A stretch of DNA of 64,000 nt from Callorhinus ursinus (lineage: Eukaryota; Chordata; Mammalia; Carnivora; Otariidae), in the NCBI RefSeq assembly GCF_003265705.1, contig NW_020312785.1, positions 135,221,376 to 135,285,375 on the forward strand, written 5' to 3'. The position numbers and the translations under genes were made by a program. The notes beneath the pieces were generated by a model, which was given only the letters and a program-made list of their open reading frames with translations, made no database searches and was not told the DNA's origin. Position 1 is the stretch's first letter. The number at the start of each line of letters is the position of its first letter. This document shows positions 47,885 to 60,052 of this stretch, piece by piece.

Positions 47885-48805
47885 CTTTCAAAGATTTTTC
47901 TGGCTGGCTGGTCTAAGAATTAAATTGACATGAGATAAATTAACAGGAGAAAATCAAGTTTAATTTTGTATGCATGGAACCCCATATACACAAGGAGATT
48001 CAAAGACAGAAAAGTAAAATGAAGTATATATGCCATCCTGAGCTAAGAAATGGGATAGGGGCCTGGGAGAGCAAATCACAGGGCAACAAGAAGAGCGGAT
48101 GTTTGGTAATTAGATGTTTGCCCTGTCATGCAGTTGGGTCACTCAGATAAAATTGATCTCTGGTAATAACTCTAATTCTGGGAAAGCTCCTCCATTTAGA
48201 TTCTTCTAGGTAGTTAAGACTAGAGGCAAAGTTCCTCTTGAGTCCACAGGGTCCCAGTTGCCTTTAGTTCAAAATATTCCACATGTCAAAGTGGCACATT
48301 CTGGGGAGATTTGTCTGAACCCTTTCATCTCTACCTTCCTAGGTTCAAACTGATAAAAGACAAATTAGCAAGAGAAGAAAAAAAAAACAGTTGTAATTAT
48401 GTACATATACCCCAGACTTCACAAAAGAAAATGTGGCTCCTGGAGGCAGCCAGAAGACTAAGGCTTATATACCATCTTAGGCTAAACAAAGGGCTTCTGG
48501 GCAGGGGAGGTAAGTTCTGGGAAGATGAGGGGAAGAGATGTATGATAAATAGGGGTTGTCTTGCTATGCAGATTAGAATCTCTAAGGTGATACGGAGTTG
48601 TCTCTCTTCCTGGTACAGACACAGCTCTACAAATGGAAATTTCCTCTAGAAATGTAAATTTCCTTGTAAAGGGGAAATTTATACTTTATTTAGGCAGTTA
48701 GTGGGAGGTCAAGAGCTTTTCCTGTGTCTGTTGGCTCTTAATCGCCTGTAGCTCAAAATACTCTTATGCCAAAGTGGCCTAATTTGGGGTGGCATATTCA
48801 GTGAC
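47885..48805 (+). repeat. Two diverged direct copies of an unassigned repeat
   Basis: About 47885-48315 and 48340-48805 follow the same order of phrases. Copy one has 'gacatgagataaattaacagg' then 'tgagctaagaaatggg', 'gtttgccctgtcatgcag', 'cctttagttcaaaatattcc' and 'atgtcaaagtggcacattctg'. Copy two has 'gacaaattagcaagagaag' then 'ttaggctaaacaaagggc', 'gttgtcttgctatgcag', 'cctgtagctcaaaatactc' and 'atgccaaagtggcctaatttg'. They are clearly related but much diverged. The element family is not assigned; an LTR or old DNA element are both possible. Confidence 0.7.
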
Positions 48806-49167
48806 GTGTTGCCATAAATAATGAATAATAATGAATAATAGTTAATGAGTGTTAAATCCATCACTTCCCACTCTTCTTGTCCATTGGGGAATGAACAGAC
48901 TTCATTTCGTCCCAGGAACACTGCTAAATAATTTATGAATATAATCTGCTACAAACCCTTTTGTTTTGTAGCAGGGTTTAGAAGAACTTTTCTATAGAGA
49001 GTCAGATAGTAAATACAGAGCCAAAATTAGGGAAAGGCAAGGGAGGCATCTAAGATGCAAAATTTAAAGAAGCTCTCTCGGGGTCATGCAGGCACCCGGA
49101 GCATGAGTGTCTGCTGTAGAGACCTCACTCACTTCACCCTAGTCCTGATCCTAAGTAAATCTGTTAT
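48806..49167. other. Intergenic stretch, no feature recognised
   Basis: Short AT-rich stretch with a small direct repeat ('aataatgaataataatgaata' region at about 48820-48840). Confidence 0.4.
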
Positions 49168-49341
49168 GGTTTGTAGGACAGATAGACGGTCTCTTGTGAG
49201 TACCCAACTCTGCCACTGTAGCACCACGCACTATAGACAATTCTAAACAGATGGGTGTAGCTATGTTCCAATTCAAGTTTATTTACAAAAACAGGCCATG
49301 GATCAGATTTGGCCCAAGGGCTATAGTTTGCCCGACTCTAG
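49168..49341 (+). mobile_element. hAT/Charlie-like fragment
   Basis: Third copy of the family at 7869-8083. It has 'caactctgccactgtagcacc', 'gtttatttacaaaaacaggcc' and 'ggcccaagggctatagtttgc'. The 5' end is lost. Confidence 0.65.
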
Positions 49342-49580
49342 TTTTATGGGAATATTTAAAATGAACGTAAATGTTACATTATTTGATTTGCCTATTAAAT
49401 TTCATCAGTATGCAGAAAATGTGTTATGTCAGCAAATGGCATCTATTAAAAACGTTGCTGGGATACTGCTTGGGTCCCTAAAACTGGAAAGAAGGTTCCA
49501 GAATTGGGACCCAAAACATCACTGATTTCTGGGTTAAGAGATGTATATCTTTACACCTTTTAAAATTCCTTGCTTGGTTT

Positions 49581-49616
<36 letters not shown>
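49581..49616. repeat. (CT)n microsatellite
   Basis: Run of CT dinucleotides of about 36 bases. Confidence 0.95.
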
Positions 49617-49622
<6 letters not shown>

Positions 49623-50546
49623 GGCTTTTACCCACCCACGTCCTAGTCCACCTGTCAAAATGCTACTCATTTTTTTAAAAGCTAAATTTAAAAATTGCTT
49701 CCTCTATGAAACTGTCTCTCCTTACCTCATCTCCCCACATTCAAATTATTCACACTCCCTCTGAGATGATACAGCCTTTGGTTTGGAATTTTATACTAAA
49801 AGTGTTCACAATGCCTTGGGTTATAATTAGCTATATATGGGTCTAACTCTCGCTAAAGGCAGGACCTATCTTAAATTCACCTATTTTCCTAAATATGAAA
49901 CCATATTGCATACTTGTTGGTCTTTAAATATATACTGCAGTAAAGTGAATTGACTGATTTGTTCTGAAGGCTTTATAAAGGGCCACTCCTCAGAATCTCT
50001 CTCATGCCAGTGCACTCCAGATAGAAGCGCCCTGAAGCCATGTGGGAAGCATGTGTGGCAGTCTCTTGGCCTCCAGACCATGATCACAGCCTACACGTTA
50101 TATTTTAACAAGCTAATATGCCACCCACCAGTTAATTATTACATTCTAATTTTCTGATGCTACGTAACTCATAATGAGCATACTCTAGGAGTCCAAGCAT
50201 GCAATCTTTTATTAGGAAAAGATAATTGTAAATGATTTTTCAAAGTTATTCAACCGAATGCTATGACATCTGGGGTTTTCTTCCTCATCTAGTGGGGCAG
50301 GGAAGAGAAGGCACAGATGAAACAAGAGCGATCTTTGTGGATGAATATTATACTTAGGAGTTAGATATAGAGGAATTTTGTACATTTCTCTCCAGTTTTG
50401 TATAGGCTCCAAATTTTCTAATTTAACAGAATAGCAAATCAGCTAAAAAATCAAAAACCTTTTTAAAGCCTGCCTTTGTCTTTGGTAAATGCATTTTTTC
50501 CTTAGAGACTAATACAAAGAGAAATAGAAAAGAAGAATAGATACAT

Positions 50547-50594
<48 letters not shown>
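50547..50594. repeat. (GATA)n microsatellite
   Basis: About 12 uninterrupted GATA units. Confidence 0.97.
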
Positions 50595-50595
<1 letters not shown>

Positions 50596-50747
50596 GCATT
50601 TTGCAATGGACTTATTTTTCTGACTTTTGTTTCTCTTGCCCTAATTCCTTCTGGACCTTTATCCATGAGTCAGTGCTTATGTTCAAAGCTCTGGTAGTTA
50701 TCTTATTGTCTTAGCCAAAAGCAGAGTAAAGTGGCATAATGGAGGGA

Positions 50748-51425
50748 GGAAACCCACTCATACTAATAGTAGCTAACAATTGAGTACACGGTATAGACAA
50801 AACACTGTTTGAAGCACTATGTTTTTTTTGTTTTTTGTTTTTTGGGTTTTTTTTTTTTTTACCAGTCATCTTTAATTGGATGTTAATTCTGAATTAGAAT
50901 ATGAAAGGAGTCAAGGGTGCCAGGCAAAGGTCATGGTCAGGAATGCTGAATGTGCCTCCACACTGGGCCCTCTTCAGTGGTACTTGCGTAGCCCCTTGTG
51001 TTTGAGTTCCTTGTAACAACAACAGTAGTTGAAAAACATAAAAGCTGCCAGCACCATAGAAATCCCAGCAACGCCCCCTTTCTTCACATTGACATACTTG
51101 TTGTAATACCGGTAGTAACCTCTTTGAAATGCTCCAGCAATGCCCTTAGGGGTGAAATCCCGCATCAGTATCCAGCTGGGCAGCTCTCCTAATTTCCCAT
51201 CCATGAGCTTCTTCTCCTTCACTGGTACGACTGACGCCATCATGGAGTCCTGGGTGTCCGCTCTCTGAAGCATTTGTATACCAACCAAGGAGTTAAATCC
51301 TGTTTATTACCCTATTTTAGAGAAGACATTATGTAACTTGACTAAAGACACACAATTTGCAAATAGAAAAGCTGGGATTAGAATGCATGCAACTGGCTTC
51401 AGAGCCCCAGCTTATAACCATTATG
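50748..51425 (-). mobile_element. MIR SINE (reversed) split by a gene retrocopy
   Basis: The left part, 50748-50821, has 'agctaacaattgagtacacgg' and 'cactgtttgaagcactatg'. The right part, 51266-51425, has 'ttaaatcctgtttattaccc', 'attttagagaagacattatg' and 'acttgactaaagacacacaa'. Together they make one reverse MIR, interrupted by the ATP5MF retrocopy. Confidence 0.7.
50822..51265 (-). pseudogene. ATP5MF: ATP5MF (ATP synthase subunit f) retrocopy, open frame
   Basis: On the minus strand, 51240-50974 encodes an unbroken 88-residue protein recognisable as the f subunit of mitochondrial F1Fo ATP synthase (older name ATP5J2). That subunit is a small single-span protein of the Fo membrane part. Conserved blocks are KLGELPSWILMRDF, GAFQRGYYRYYNKYVNVKKG, a membrane span GVAGISMVLAAFMFFNYC, and the family-typical end LRKYH. 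The length equals the 88-residue isoform beginning MASVVPV. The copy has no introns. The 3' UTR ends with ATTAAA (read at 50871-50876) about ten bases before a long poly-T (poly-A on the sense strand) at 50822-50860. About 25 bases of 5' UTR precede the start. Flanks TGAAGCACTATG and TGAAGCATTTGT are a probable decayed duplication. Changes such as NYCCCY and KHKGLRKYH may be retrocopy-specific. No promoter was seen, so I treat it as a processed pseudogene with an intact frame. Confidence 0.9.
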
Positions 51426-52800
51426 TCATATAATAAAAAAGAAAATGTCTGATGGAATTTAGAGAATTTACCAGACCAACCCCAAGTTCCCATTCTTCAG
51501 TGCCTGACTCTATTTCCCAGCTTCTTATCACAAGCTCCTCCTTAAATTACAGCTTTTGCACTTTTGCAGCTACCTCCATGGACTAACTGCTTCTTGTTAA
51601 AGACTTGTAGGTTCCTCTCTGTAGTAGGCAACTTTCTGCAGTAACAAAAACTCTGATCTTCGTAGCTTACAACAACAAAGGCTTGTTTCTTGCTCATTTT
51701 ATATCTCAGCTGTGGCTTGACTGCAGCCCGGCTGTATGTCTGCTCCGTGTGTGTGTGTGTTTCCATTCAGTGCCCTAGAAGGGGACAGAAGCTATGTGAG
51801 CCATGGCCGTGTACATAGCACAGAAGAGTAAGAACTCTGAAGAAAATTTATGATACCTCTGAAAGTTGGTGTGAATGAGAGATACATCACATTCTCTCAT
51901 ATTGCACTGGCCAAAGCATGTCATTCGGCCAAGCCCAAAGTCAGTGAGACATGTTTACTCTTCTTCCAGGAAGCCCAACAAAACATGTAAGAATAGGCAG
52001 GAGTGATTATTCTCTCACAAAGGAAAGGAGTCTAAGTATTGTGGAAAGTGATTTAATCTGCCTCCTTCCTTCCAATATCCGTTTATTTCTCGCATTATTT
52101 ACTCTACCAATATTCTGTGATTACTAGGTACTGATATAGCTTGTCCCTAGATTCCATCATTATCCATTTCCTGGTTCAAGGTTTTTCTTTAATTATACAA
52201 ACAAGAGATTTTGGTGCTCTTAAGTCCAACTCTTTCATCGTAGAGAAAATGGGCTTCTTGTCCAAAGGCATACCAATAGCTCATGAATAAATTGTTACAA
52301 GAGCACAGGACTCCTAAACTGTTGTCTAGAGCATTTGAAATCAGGATGATGAAATAAAAGTCTATTGGCACCCAGACTTTTGGTGACCCCGGTTATATTT
52401 GGAACAAAGAAGAAGGTATTATTTAGGATTACATGCAACATCAAAAAACATAAACCCTATTACACAGTCTTAAACACAAGGGGTTTATTTTTCTCACATG
52501 ATGCAAAACCCCAAAGCAGGCTGTCCTGGGAGAGTAGAGTCAGGGACCCAAGTTCCTTCTAATTTTCTACTTTATCTGCCTATGCAAGCTTTCTACTTCA
52601 TACTTACATATCTGGTCCCATGTGTGTGTTCCATGAGGGAAGAAGGATAAAAAAACAAAGGTGAAAACATAAGCAGTAGTCTATCCCCTTTAAATATGAT
52701 AAAGTAGCCTACCCAGGACCACTATCTGTATAATTCTGTTTTTCCTCATTGGTCAAAGGTGGGTCACAGGGTCATCCTTATTTGTAAAGAAGTCTATGTC
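51426..52800. other. Intergenic stretch with an old repeat
   Basis: About 51610-51960 resembles a common old mammalian repeat ('gtagcttacaacaacaaagg', 'ttatatctcagctgtggcttg'). Subfamily not assigned. The rest is unique-looking. Confidence 0.4.
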
Positions 52801-52804
52801 AATA

Positions 52805-53400
52805 TCTTTATTTTCAAGACTTTATTTGGAAATAATCACAGAATCACAAGAAGTTGCACAAATACTGAGAGGTCCCAGTTAGCCATTATATCGCTTCCCT
52901 CAATGGTAACATCTTCCATACCTGTAGCACATTATCAAAATTAAGAAACTTACACCGACAGAGTACATTTTTTTTACAGATTTTATTTATTTATTTGACA
53001 CAGAGAGACACAGCGAGAGAGGGAACACAAGCAGGGTGAGCAGGAAGGGAAGAAGCGGGCTTCCCACAGAGCAGAGAACCAGATGTGGGGCTTGATCCCA
53101 GGACCCTGAGATCAGGACCCGAGCCGAAGGCAGACGCTTAATGACTGAGTCACCCAGGCGCCCCGAAAGATTACATTTGACTAAACTACCAACCCAATTA
53201 AGATTTTACCTGCTTTTTTCATGAACTCTGCTTTCATTTTTTATATGTCTGTGTATATGGTTCTATGACATTTTATCACAGATTCATATAACTATGGTCA
53301 AAATCATGACATAGAGCAGCTCCAAAACACAAAGGAACTCTAGGAGATGGGTCTTTTTAACTACATACATTGCAGCCCTCCACAAAATCAGGGATCCTGA
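52805..53400. mobile_element. Old LINE-1-derived fragment split by a SINE
   Basis: 'gagaggtcccagttagccatt', 'ctcaatggtaacatcttccat' and 'ttctatgacattttatcacag' belong to an old LINE-1 family's untranslated region. The SINE at 52971-53167 interrupts it. Confidence 0.55.
52960..53178 (-). mobile_element. Can-SINE (minus)
   Basis: The body at 52971-53167 has a T-rich left end, a GA-rich middle and the reversed head ending 'gagtcacccaggcgcccc'. The flanks AGAGTACATTT and AGATTACATTT form an 11-base duplication with one mismatch. Confidence 0.95.
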
Positions 53401-55744
53401 TAGGAAGGAAGAAGGAAAAATGGGTTTGGGGTAGGCAACAAGCAGTACCTGCCACAAAGGGCAGCTATTTTAAGGAGAGGGAGTTTTCCATGATCTTGGA
53501 GATACGAATAGATTCCATCCACCCCCATCCTTCCTCCCGACACATACACTCCTTCTGTTCTTTAGAAATCTCTCAAACAAATTCCATACAATTTGATTTA
53601 TCTCATGCTAGAGAACTGTAATAATCCCATTGAGATGTGGAATTCATGATTTCAAGAAACAGCAAATATATGTCTGAGTTCAATACCACTAAAACCACCC
53701 AAGAGACCAATGAAAGAACAAAGGGTTTTTGTTGTTATTGTTCTAATGAGAATAATTCCTTGACACAGGACCAAAAGTCAATATGCATAGGAAAAATGAA
53801 AAACTCAGAGGGTCTCAAATTGCATCATGTTTGGGCAAGGGGCTGAGAGTAAGGGTGACCTTTTGACTAGAGAGCCAACCATGATTTGTAGTTCAACTCC
53901 AGAATTTCCTGAATGAAACTTAGCAATATGCTTACTCTGGGACCTGTGGAACATTCCTTCTTGTTGTCTAACCTGAAAGTTCTTAAAGTGCTAATAATGA
54001 GGAGAAATGAATATGAAGAAACGTGTAGAGAATATGCATGTCCATAGTGGGAAAAATATATCTTCTAGAAAGTACAAATGTGTATAACAAAATACAATCA
54101 TTTATTGAGTGTACTCTGAGTTGCAAAACAAGGGCAAGCTTGACCTGATGTGGTTGACTTGTGATTAATAAAGGCCATCTCATGACATTCTAATGACCTA
54201 AGAGTTGTCCTCCCTACAAATATTAGCTATTGAGCAGTCTGTTGTAAGATGTTGCTCAGATCCTGGGCAAAATGACCCCAGCCCAAGTAAAAATAACTAA
54301 ACAGAAAGCAGTTTGCCCTCCGGAGCACACCCTTTCAAAATGGTGTCTTTTCCACAATTATAGAGGTGGCCATTGGCATGATGGTCGTTACAGTGGATGA
54401 CATAAGACACCAGAGTAAGCAGCATGAAATAAGGATCAATCTAGTCAGTACTGGATTGAAACCTTAGCGGTCAAACTATGAGATAGCCAGCAAAATAATC
54501 AGAGGGTGATGCCATTGGTATGTACCAGCCCGCCCCCCCCACCCCCCGCAGCAGGCTGAGTGATGCAGGCATCATTCCACTTTTGCCCCAGCTCCTTTGG
54601 GCCCCAGTTCTAGGACACAGTCTCAGTAGATAAGGCTGGGTGATACATTTTTTTATGTACTCATTTCCCTTCATGTTAGAGGCTAGTTTCTGAGCCGAAA
54701 AGGTGTTAACAACCAGAGAAGTTCACTATAGAGCAAATAAGACCTCAAGTTGCAGGCACTAAATGAGTAACATCCATAAGTGGAACAGATCAGTGTGTGA
54801 CAGTAAGGAGTAGTGAGGACTGTGTCTAAGAGTAGCATGAATACCCAAACACGTTCAAATTCCCCAAAAAGCCCCATAACAAAGAAAACAAGAACAAACA
54901 CAACAATATGCTCACTGGATAGTGTGAAGGACAAATTCAGTCTAGGATCGTCCACTAAAAGACTTCTCCCAAGGAGAGGACAAACGTTAAGACCAATCAT
55001 GTTCTTCCAAAACTCTGCACTTTCCTTTATTACACAGTTTAAGTCCAAGTTTCTGTCTGTCTCATGGTTTCTTCGGTTTGTAGGCATTTTTTTTTCATTT
55101 ATAGGCATTTTTGCAATGGGTTCCACCATAATATTTTATTATCAGATTCTAACACAGGTGATTCACTTTTTACTTGACAAGCAAAGCCTGAAAACTGGCC
55201 ACACTGGCAAGGATGTGGAGTCCGATCCCTTTCCCCTTGCATCTACACGGACCTCTGTGCTTGCTTGAACAGGAGAATGCAGAGGAGCTATATTCTGAAC
55301 TTCTAGGGTTAGGTCTTAAGAGACCTTACGATATCTGGCTGTTCCTGAGTTCTATCCTTTTAAAGTGAGCTGGTAATGTAGTAAGTAAAATACGTCTCTG
55401 AGTTCTGTGAGCTGCTCTAGCAAATTAATGGAACCCAAGGAAGGGTCATGGGAACTTCCATCTATAGCTGATGGTCAGTCAGAGCAAAGGGAACAACCTG
55501 GACTTGGTGTCCCATGTTGTTCTTATTGGTAGTGGTGAGGGGAGGGGTCGGTCTTGTAGGACCACATCCGGAACCTGTAGGATCTGACACTGTCTCCAGG
55601 TAGATAGTGTCAACATTGAGTTGATTTGTGGGTCACTCAGTTGGTGCCCAAGAACTGCTTCATGTGGGAAACCCCCCCTGTCCACGCTGGAATTGGGTGT
55701 GGAGCATTTTACATAGTTTAGTTCAAAGCCCTCAGTAGGACAAT
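53401..55744. other. Intergenic stretch, no gene recognised
   Basis: Includes a C-rich tract at about 54530-54548. Between 54683 and 55268 long frames are open on both strands at once, but neither resembles a known protein. Confidence 0.4.
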
Positions 55745-55925
55745 AACTAACATTTGCACAGTACTTACTATTGCCAGGCACTGTGACACATGCACTTCTC
55801 ACAGAAATCTGTGAACTAAGTATTATTATTACCATCCCACAGAAAAATTATGTCACTTGTCCATAGTCACTCAGCTAATAGGCAACAAAGCTAGGATTCA
55901 AAGCCAGGCAACATGGTTTCAGAGT
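55745..55925 (-). mobile_element. MIR SINE, reversed
   Basis: 'attgccaggcactgtgacaca', 'agtattattattaccatccca', 'cttgtccatagtcactcag' and 'gctaggattcaaagccagg' follow the reverse MIR order almost completely. Confidence 0.85.
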
Positions 55926-56587
55926 CTATGCTCTCAACACCTACACAAAAATCCTAACACTCCTTTTAAAGAATTTGATTCCCTTTATTCAAACTAAGCA
56001 AGGGTCATCCTAGTGTGCTCCATCAATCCTTTTTAGGTGGTCTATTTAGGCAGATTATTTGTTCTCCTCTGCTTCACCCTGGGCTGTGCTGATGAGCTTC
56101 ACGAAGAACCACACAAGTCTGGTGCGATGCCATAGGAGAATGTTGAGGATTCCACACCACAGAACCTGATTACATTACATAATACTCTATTTATAAGGAT
56201 CCCCAGAAAAAATATCCTTCCTGACATTGGGGTCAGGAATAGTTACAATTGTTCTGAACAATTGGTTGGCTTTGAATAACTCCTATTTGGTTTAAAAACA
56301 AACGTATGGCCCTACTACAAAGGACCTGAGACTATGCATTTTTCCATCTTCCCCTCTTCAGGCTTTATTTTAGTCCTAACCTTTCCTCCCTTTTAGATTC
56401 TGTCTTAATTCCTTAATTTAATGTGCCTATAATTTGTGAATACTTGTGTGTTTTTCTAAACACATTCTAGAGTGAGACAAGGTTGTGATCAATCCATTAA
56501 TAAAATCATGAGTATGAAGATAGTTTTGAGTTCTTGGGCAAGTTATGGAATGTAACTTTGAGCATTCTGATCTTGAATCTGAAGTGT

Positions 56588-56639
<52 letters not shown>

Positions 56640-57717
56640 AAATTAGACCATCGGTCACCCCATTGGAAATTCTAGAATATTACTAAAAGACAGTACCTGG
56701 GAAAATATTCCACTAAGAGAAGATGGCCCAGAGAAGAAGAAGAAGGAGATTTGTTGTAGACAACATCAGTGAGAATGCTCTCAGGTAAAAGAAACAAAAA
56801 TAGTAAACCACAAGGAGACCTACAATTTAAGCACAGCAATTTTCATTGAACAAGAAGCCCAGAGTCAGTCCCTTCTAGCTCTGCCATGATGGTGAGGAGG
56901 ACTGGGGTCTGACATCCTCTTGCACTGTGCCCCGGGTGGTTAGGTGGCCCCTGCCACTTCAACTTCATGGGACTGCTTCCGAAGGTAGAACCCAGAGGGC
57001 AGCCAGGATGGCAAGAAAGTTCTCCTTAGATACTCTTCTGCTTTCACCACAGAGGAAAAATCCTTCTTAGAAGGACTCCAGAAGACTGCCTTTCCATCTC
57101 CTTGTTCAAAACTATGCGACAGGGAGATTCGTGGCTGTAGGCGAAGCTGGGAAAGCCAACATTGACTTTTTAACCTTTATAGTAGAAAGCAGGAAAGCAA
57201 AATGGGGCTGGGAACAGTTCTTAAGCAGCCCGATACTGCTGCCTGCCATAAGAATTCAATAAAACAAAAAACACTGGGGATACAAAATATTTAACAATGT
57301 TGATGGCCTGCCTAATAACCAATCAGAAGGGAGGATGGCCTTGAACAGTTGGTTAGACTGTAGTGGGGGCTGCCTGGTACATATTAGTCTTGATTACATA
57401 CAAATCCCCAAAAACATTAGTGAAATTCTCACAAGAATGTTCATGTCAACTTTGTAGTTCTTCCCAGGAAGAAAATAGAAGAGCTTTTGTTGAATCGGGC
57501 TTTGAGGAGAGAGGCGTACTGGTTGTCAACGGTCCATGGGGACACTTTCTGAGTAACCTCTTTAGGTTGGAGGGCAGGTCAAGGCCACGGGTCCCTGGAA
57601 TGACTACGTGCCCTTGGAGAGCAGCTCTGTATTTGTTCTCTTCCTATACGGAGTTTAAAAAGCCGTTAGCTGCTAGCAAAATGTCTGATAAACATGGGTA
57701 ATTTGTTGCAGCTGTAG
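55926..57717. other. Intergenic stretch with a TG microsatellite
   Basis: (TG)n at 56585-56638. The frame at 57363-57701 (112 codons) matches no known protein. No other feature is recognised. Confidence 0.4.
56585..56638. repeat. (TG)n microsatellite
   Basis: TG repeats of about 54 bases with one early TATG interruption. Confidence 0.97.
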
Positions 57718-57890
57718 TGTAGGGTTTCCCAAAATGTGATCTGCATCAGAATCCCCCAGGCATGCTTGTCTAAAATTCATTTTCCTAGCTCTTATTCCAG
57801 ACCCATAAATTAGATATTCTGATTCATTGATTTGGGGCAGAGCCCAAGTTTCTGTATTTTAAGCAAGATCTAAAACTGGAAACCTACCAA
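57718..57890 (+). mobile_element. MER5A-like hAT fragment
   Basis: 'ttcccaaaatgtgatctgcat', 'cagacccataaattagatatt' and 'ggcagagcccaagtttctgt' match the non-autonomous MER5A layout in plus orientation. Confidence 0.65.
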
Positions 57891-58199
57891 GCTCCCATAT
57901 AACCAATACTGCCCTAAAAAGACACCTATTTCAGTAATTAAGGATGTGAGCAAAGATTAAGTTTCAAGGATGATTATCCCTGGTTGTCTTTAATGATGTG
58001 TTTTTTTTTTTTCTCTCTCCTAAATTCTTGTTGGACATTCAACCTTGAAACGCTCATACAGATTCTGAAATTACATTTCTGGTTTCTCTTGGCTTGTGTC
58101 TATGTATGCAAAGTAAAAAGTGAAGTATTCATTGAAAATGTTATATATAAATCACTCCTTGGTCCCTGCCAGGAATGCTTTGTTCCTTTCATCAATGAG

Positions 58200-58990
58200 A
58201 CAATATTTTAGAATAATTGTTTCAAATGACTGATGTAAGCTTTTTTTTTTTCCCCCAGGAGTTAAAAACAGGCAAGTACGGACAAATGCAAGAAGTACTT
58301 TGCAAATGGTTGGAATTCAGGTACTCTGGTATAAGATCACAGCAGTGTGAGAGATTAAATTTCAAGCATGGAGACTTTCATTTCAGTATTGTTCCTGTGA
58401 TTGCAAAGCATCCACAGGCATTCCTTTGCAGTAATAATTAGCCTCTCAGTTAATGTAATTGTTCCTAAAAATTCAACAGAAAGGTCCTAAGAAAATTACA
58501 GCTTCCTTTTGTTTATCACAATATGAAAGGATAAACTGTAGATTAATTAAATGCTCTTGTTTCTGTTTCTATGTGGCATTGATTTTTCAATTCAAAGTTA
58601 AAGCTTACGCTCTCGCACTAAAAAGCCTGTTTATAAGATCATTTTTAATCCTCCTCTGAAAAGGTTTAATTTGTAATTGAGTATGCTCTCTCCTCTAATT
58701 GTTCACAACAAACAATGCAAATGAAAATGTCTTTTATGGCATGGAAAATTGGGGATAAGAGAATTCTCACACATTAACTTTCAATATGTTTTTATAATTT
58801 CTCCGGAAATGGTATTATATTTGAATAAGTGCCCTCTCCCGTTACAATGGAAACATTGAACAAAAGAATGGGAGCACAGGTTTCTGTCGCAGAGTAAGCC
58901 CACCAGATCCCAACATGATAATACAGAGCGATAGTTTTGATGAACGATTACAATGATTAATAATTCTGTTCAGGCTCTCTTTCCCCTGCC
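58200..58990. promoter_or_regulatory. Candidate conserved non-coding element (enhancer-like)
   Basis: A repeat-free, AT-rich stretch of nearly 800 bases. It carries the exact POU octamer ATGCAAAT at 58715-58722 next to SOX-like AACAAT, a second SOX-like ACAAAAG near 58860, and homeodomain-type cores (TAATTG, ATTAAT). Such texture is common in vertebrate developmental enhancers. This is inference from motif content alone; conservation cannot be seen here. Confidence 0.3.
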
Positions 58991-59837
58991 TTTGCTTTCT
59001 CCTGGTCCCCCTGCCTCCCTCTCTTCCTTCTTAATTTCAATGACTTCTCATCTCCTGTTAATCTTTAGGAGTCCTTTGTAGAATTTCCTTAAAATAATAT
59101 TTTGTACGTTTTAGAAAAATACCAAAACAATAAGAGAAGAACTGAAACAGACAATGAGCTGCAGTAAATTGCAAGTAAAAAAAACAAAGTGTCCCTAATA
59201 ATGAAGTGTTCAAACGAATTAAGCTGGAAATGTTAGTGCACACACACGTACAGAGTACAAAGAAAGCAAACTGTAAAGATCGATCTTACTTAATTTACCC
59301 CTTTGAAAAGGATATGACCTCACCTTTCATCACAAAAATAAAGAGCCTTCTTAGCATGAAAAGATTTCATACCTTCATTTTGTCTGTCTAGTTTGGGAGT
59401 TTCTATTTGCTCATTTCCATTTTGATTTGTATTTATATCTTAATAGAAAAAGTCAACCTGATCCCCAACTGACCTCAGAACCATGATGTAAAATGGAGAC
59501 CATTGATAAAAGGTAATCCCCTTTTCTCCCAGCCTGGTGGATGAGATCTGGATGGATTAAATAGATTTGGACCAAACCAACAATGTAGTCATTGATTTAT
59601 GAAAGTCCCAGCTGTGAGCTTGGCATCAGACCAGAAACCATTTTTTGGATGCCCTATCTAGGAAAGACAGCCAAGCCTCTTCTTTTCCAGCAAGGTAGAA
59701 TCATGAAAGAGTCCCTAGGATCCGACAGCTCTCAAGGTTTGGAGATCATAAACTGGCCTGTAGATAAGTGTTGTTTGGCTCACTCAGGTTTTAAATGTTT
59801 TTAATTCATTTCCAATATTTAAAAATACGTGATTTAA
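58991..59837. other. Intergenic stretch, no feature recognised
   Basis: Unique-looking AT-rich sequence with no recognisable gene or repeat. Confidence 0.4.
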
Positions 59838-60052
59838 GGATGCCTAGGTGGCTCACTCAGTTAAGCATCTGCCTTCAGCTCAGGTCATGATCCTGGGGTC
59901 CTGGGATTGAGTCCCTGTTCAGCAGGGAATCTGCTTCTCCCTCTCCCTCTGCCCCTCCTCCCCCCTGATCTCGGGCTCTCCCTCGCTCGCTCGCTCGCTC
60001 TTGCTCTCACTCAAATAAATAAATAAAATCTTTAAAAAATATATATGATTTA
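59823..60052 (+). mobile_element. Can-SINE (plus)
   Basis: The body is about 59838-60033, with the head 'ggatgcctaggtggctcact' and the tail 'caaataaataaataaaatc'. A small TCGC/TCGCTCGC expansion (about 59982-60000) lies in the CT-rich middle. The flanks 'aaatacgtgatttaa' and 'aatatatatgatttaa' are a diverged target duplication. Confidence 0.94.

Larger units (their letters stand above)
49342..50745. other. Intergenic stretch with two microsatellites
   Basis: (CT)n at 49581-49616 and (GATA)n at 50547-50594. Otherwise no recognised feature. Confidence 0.45.

Noticed and set aside
54683..55268. Overlapping frames of about 150 codons on both strands
   Set aside because: No recognisable protein, no splice or promoter context; both strands open together suggests chance scarcity of stops.
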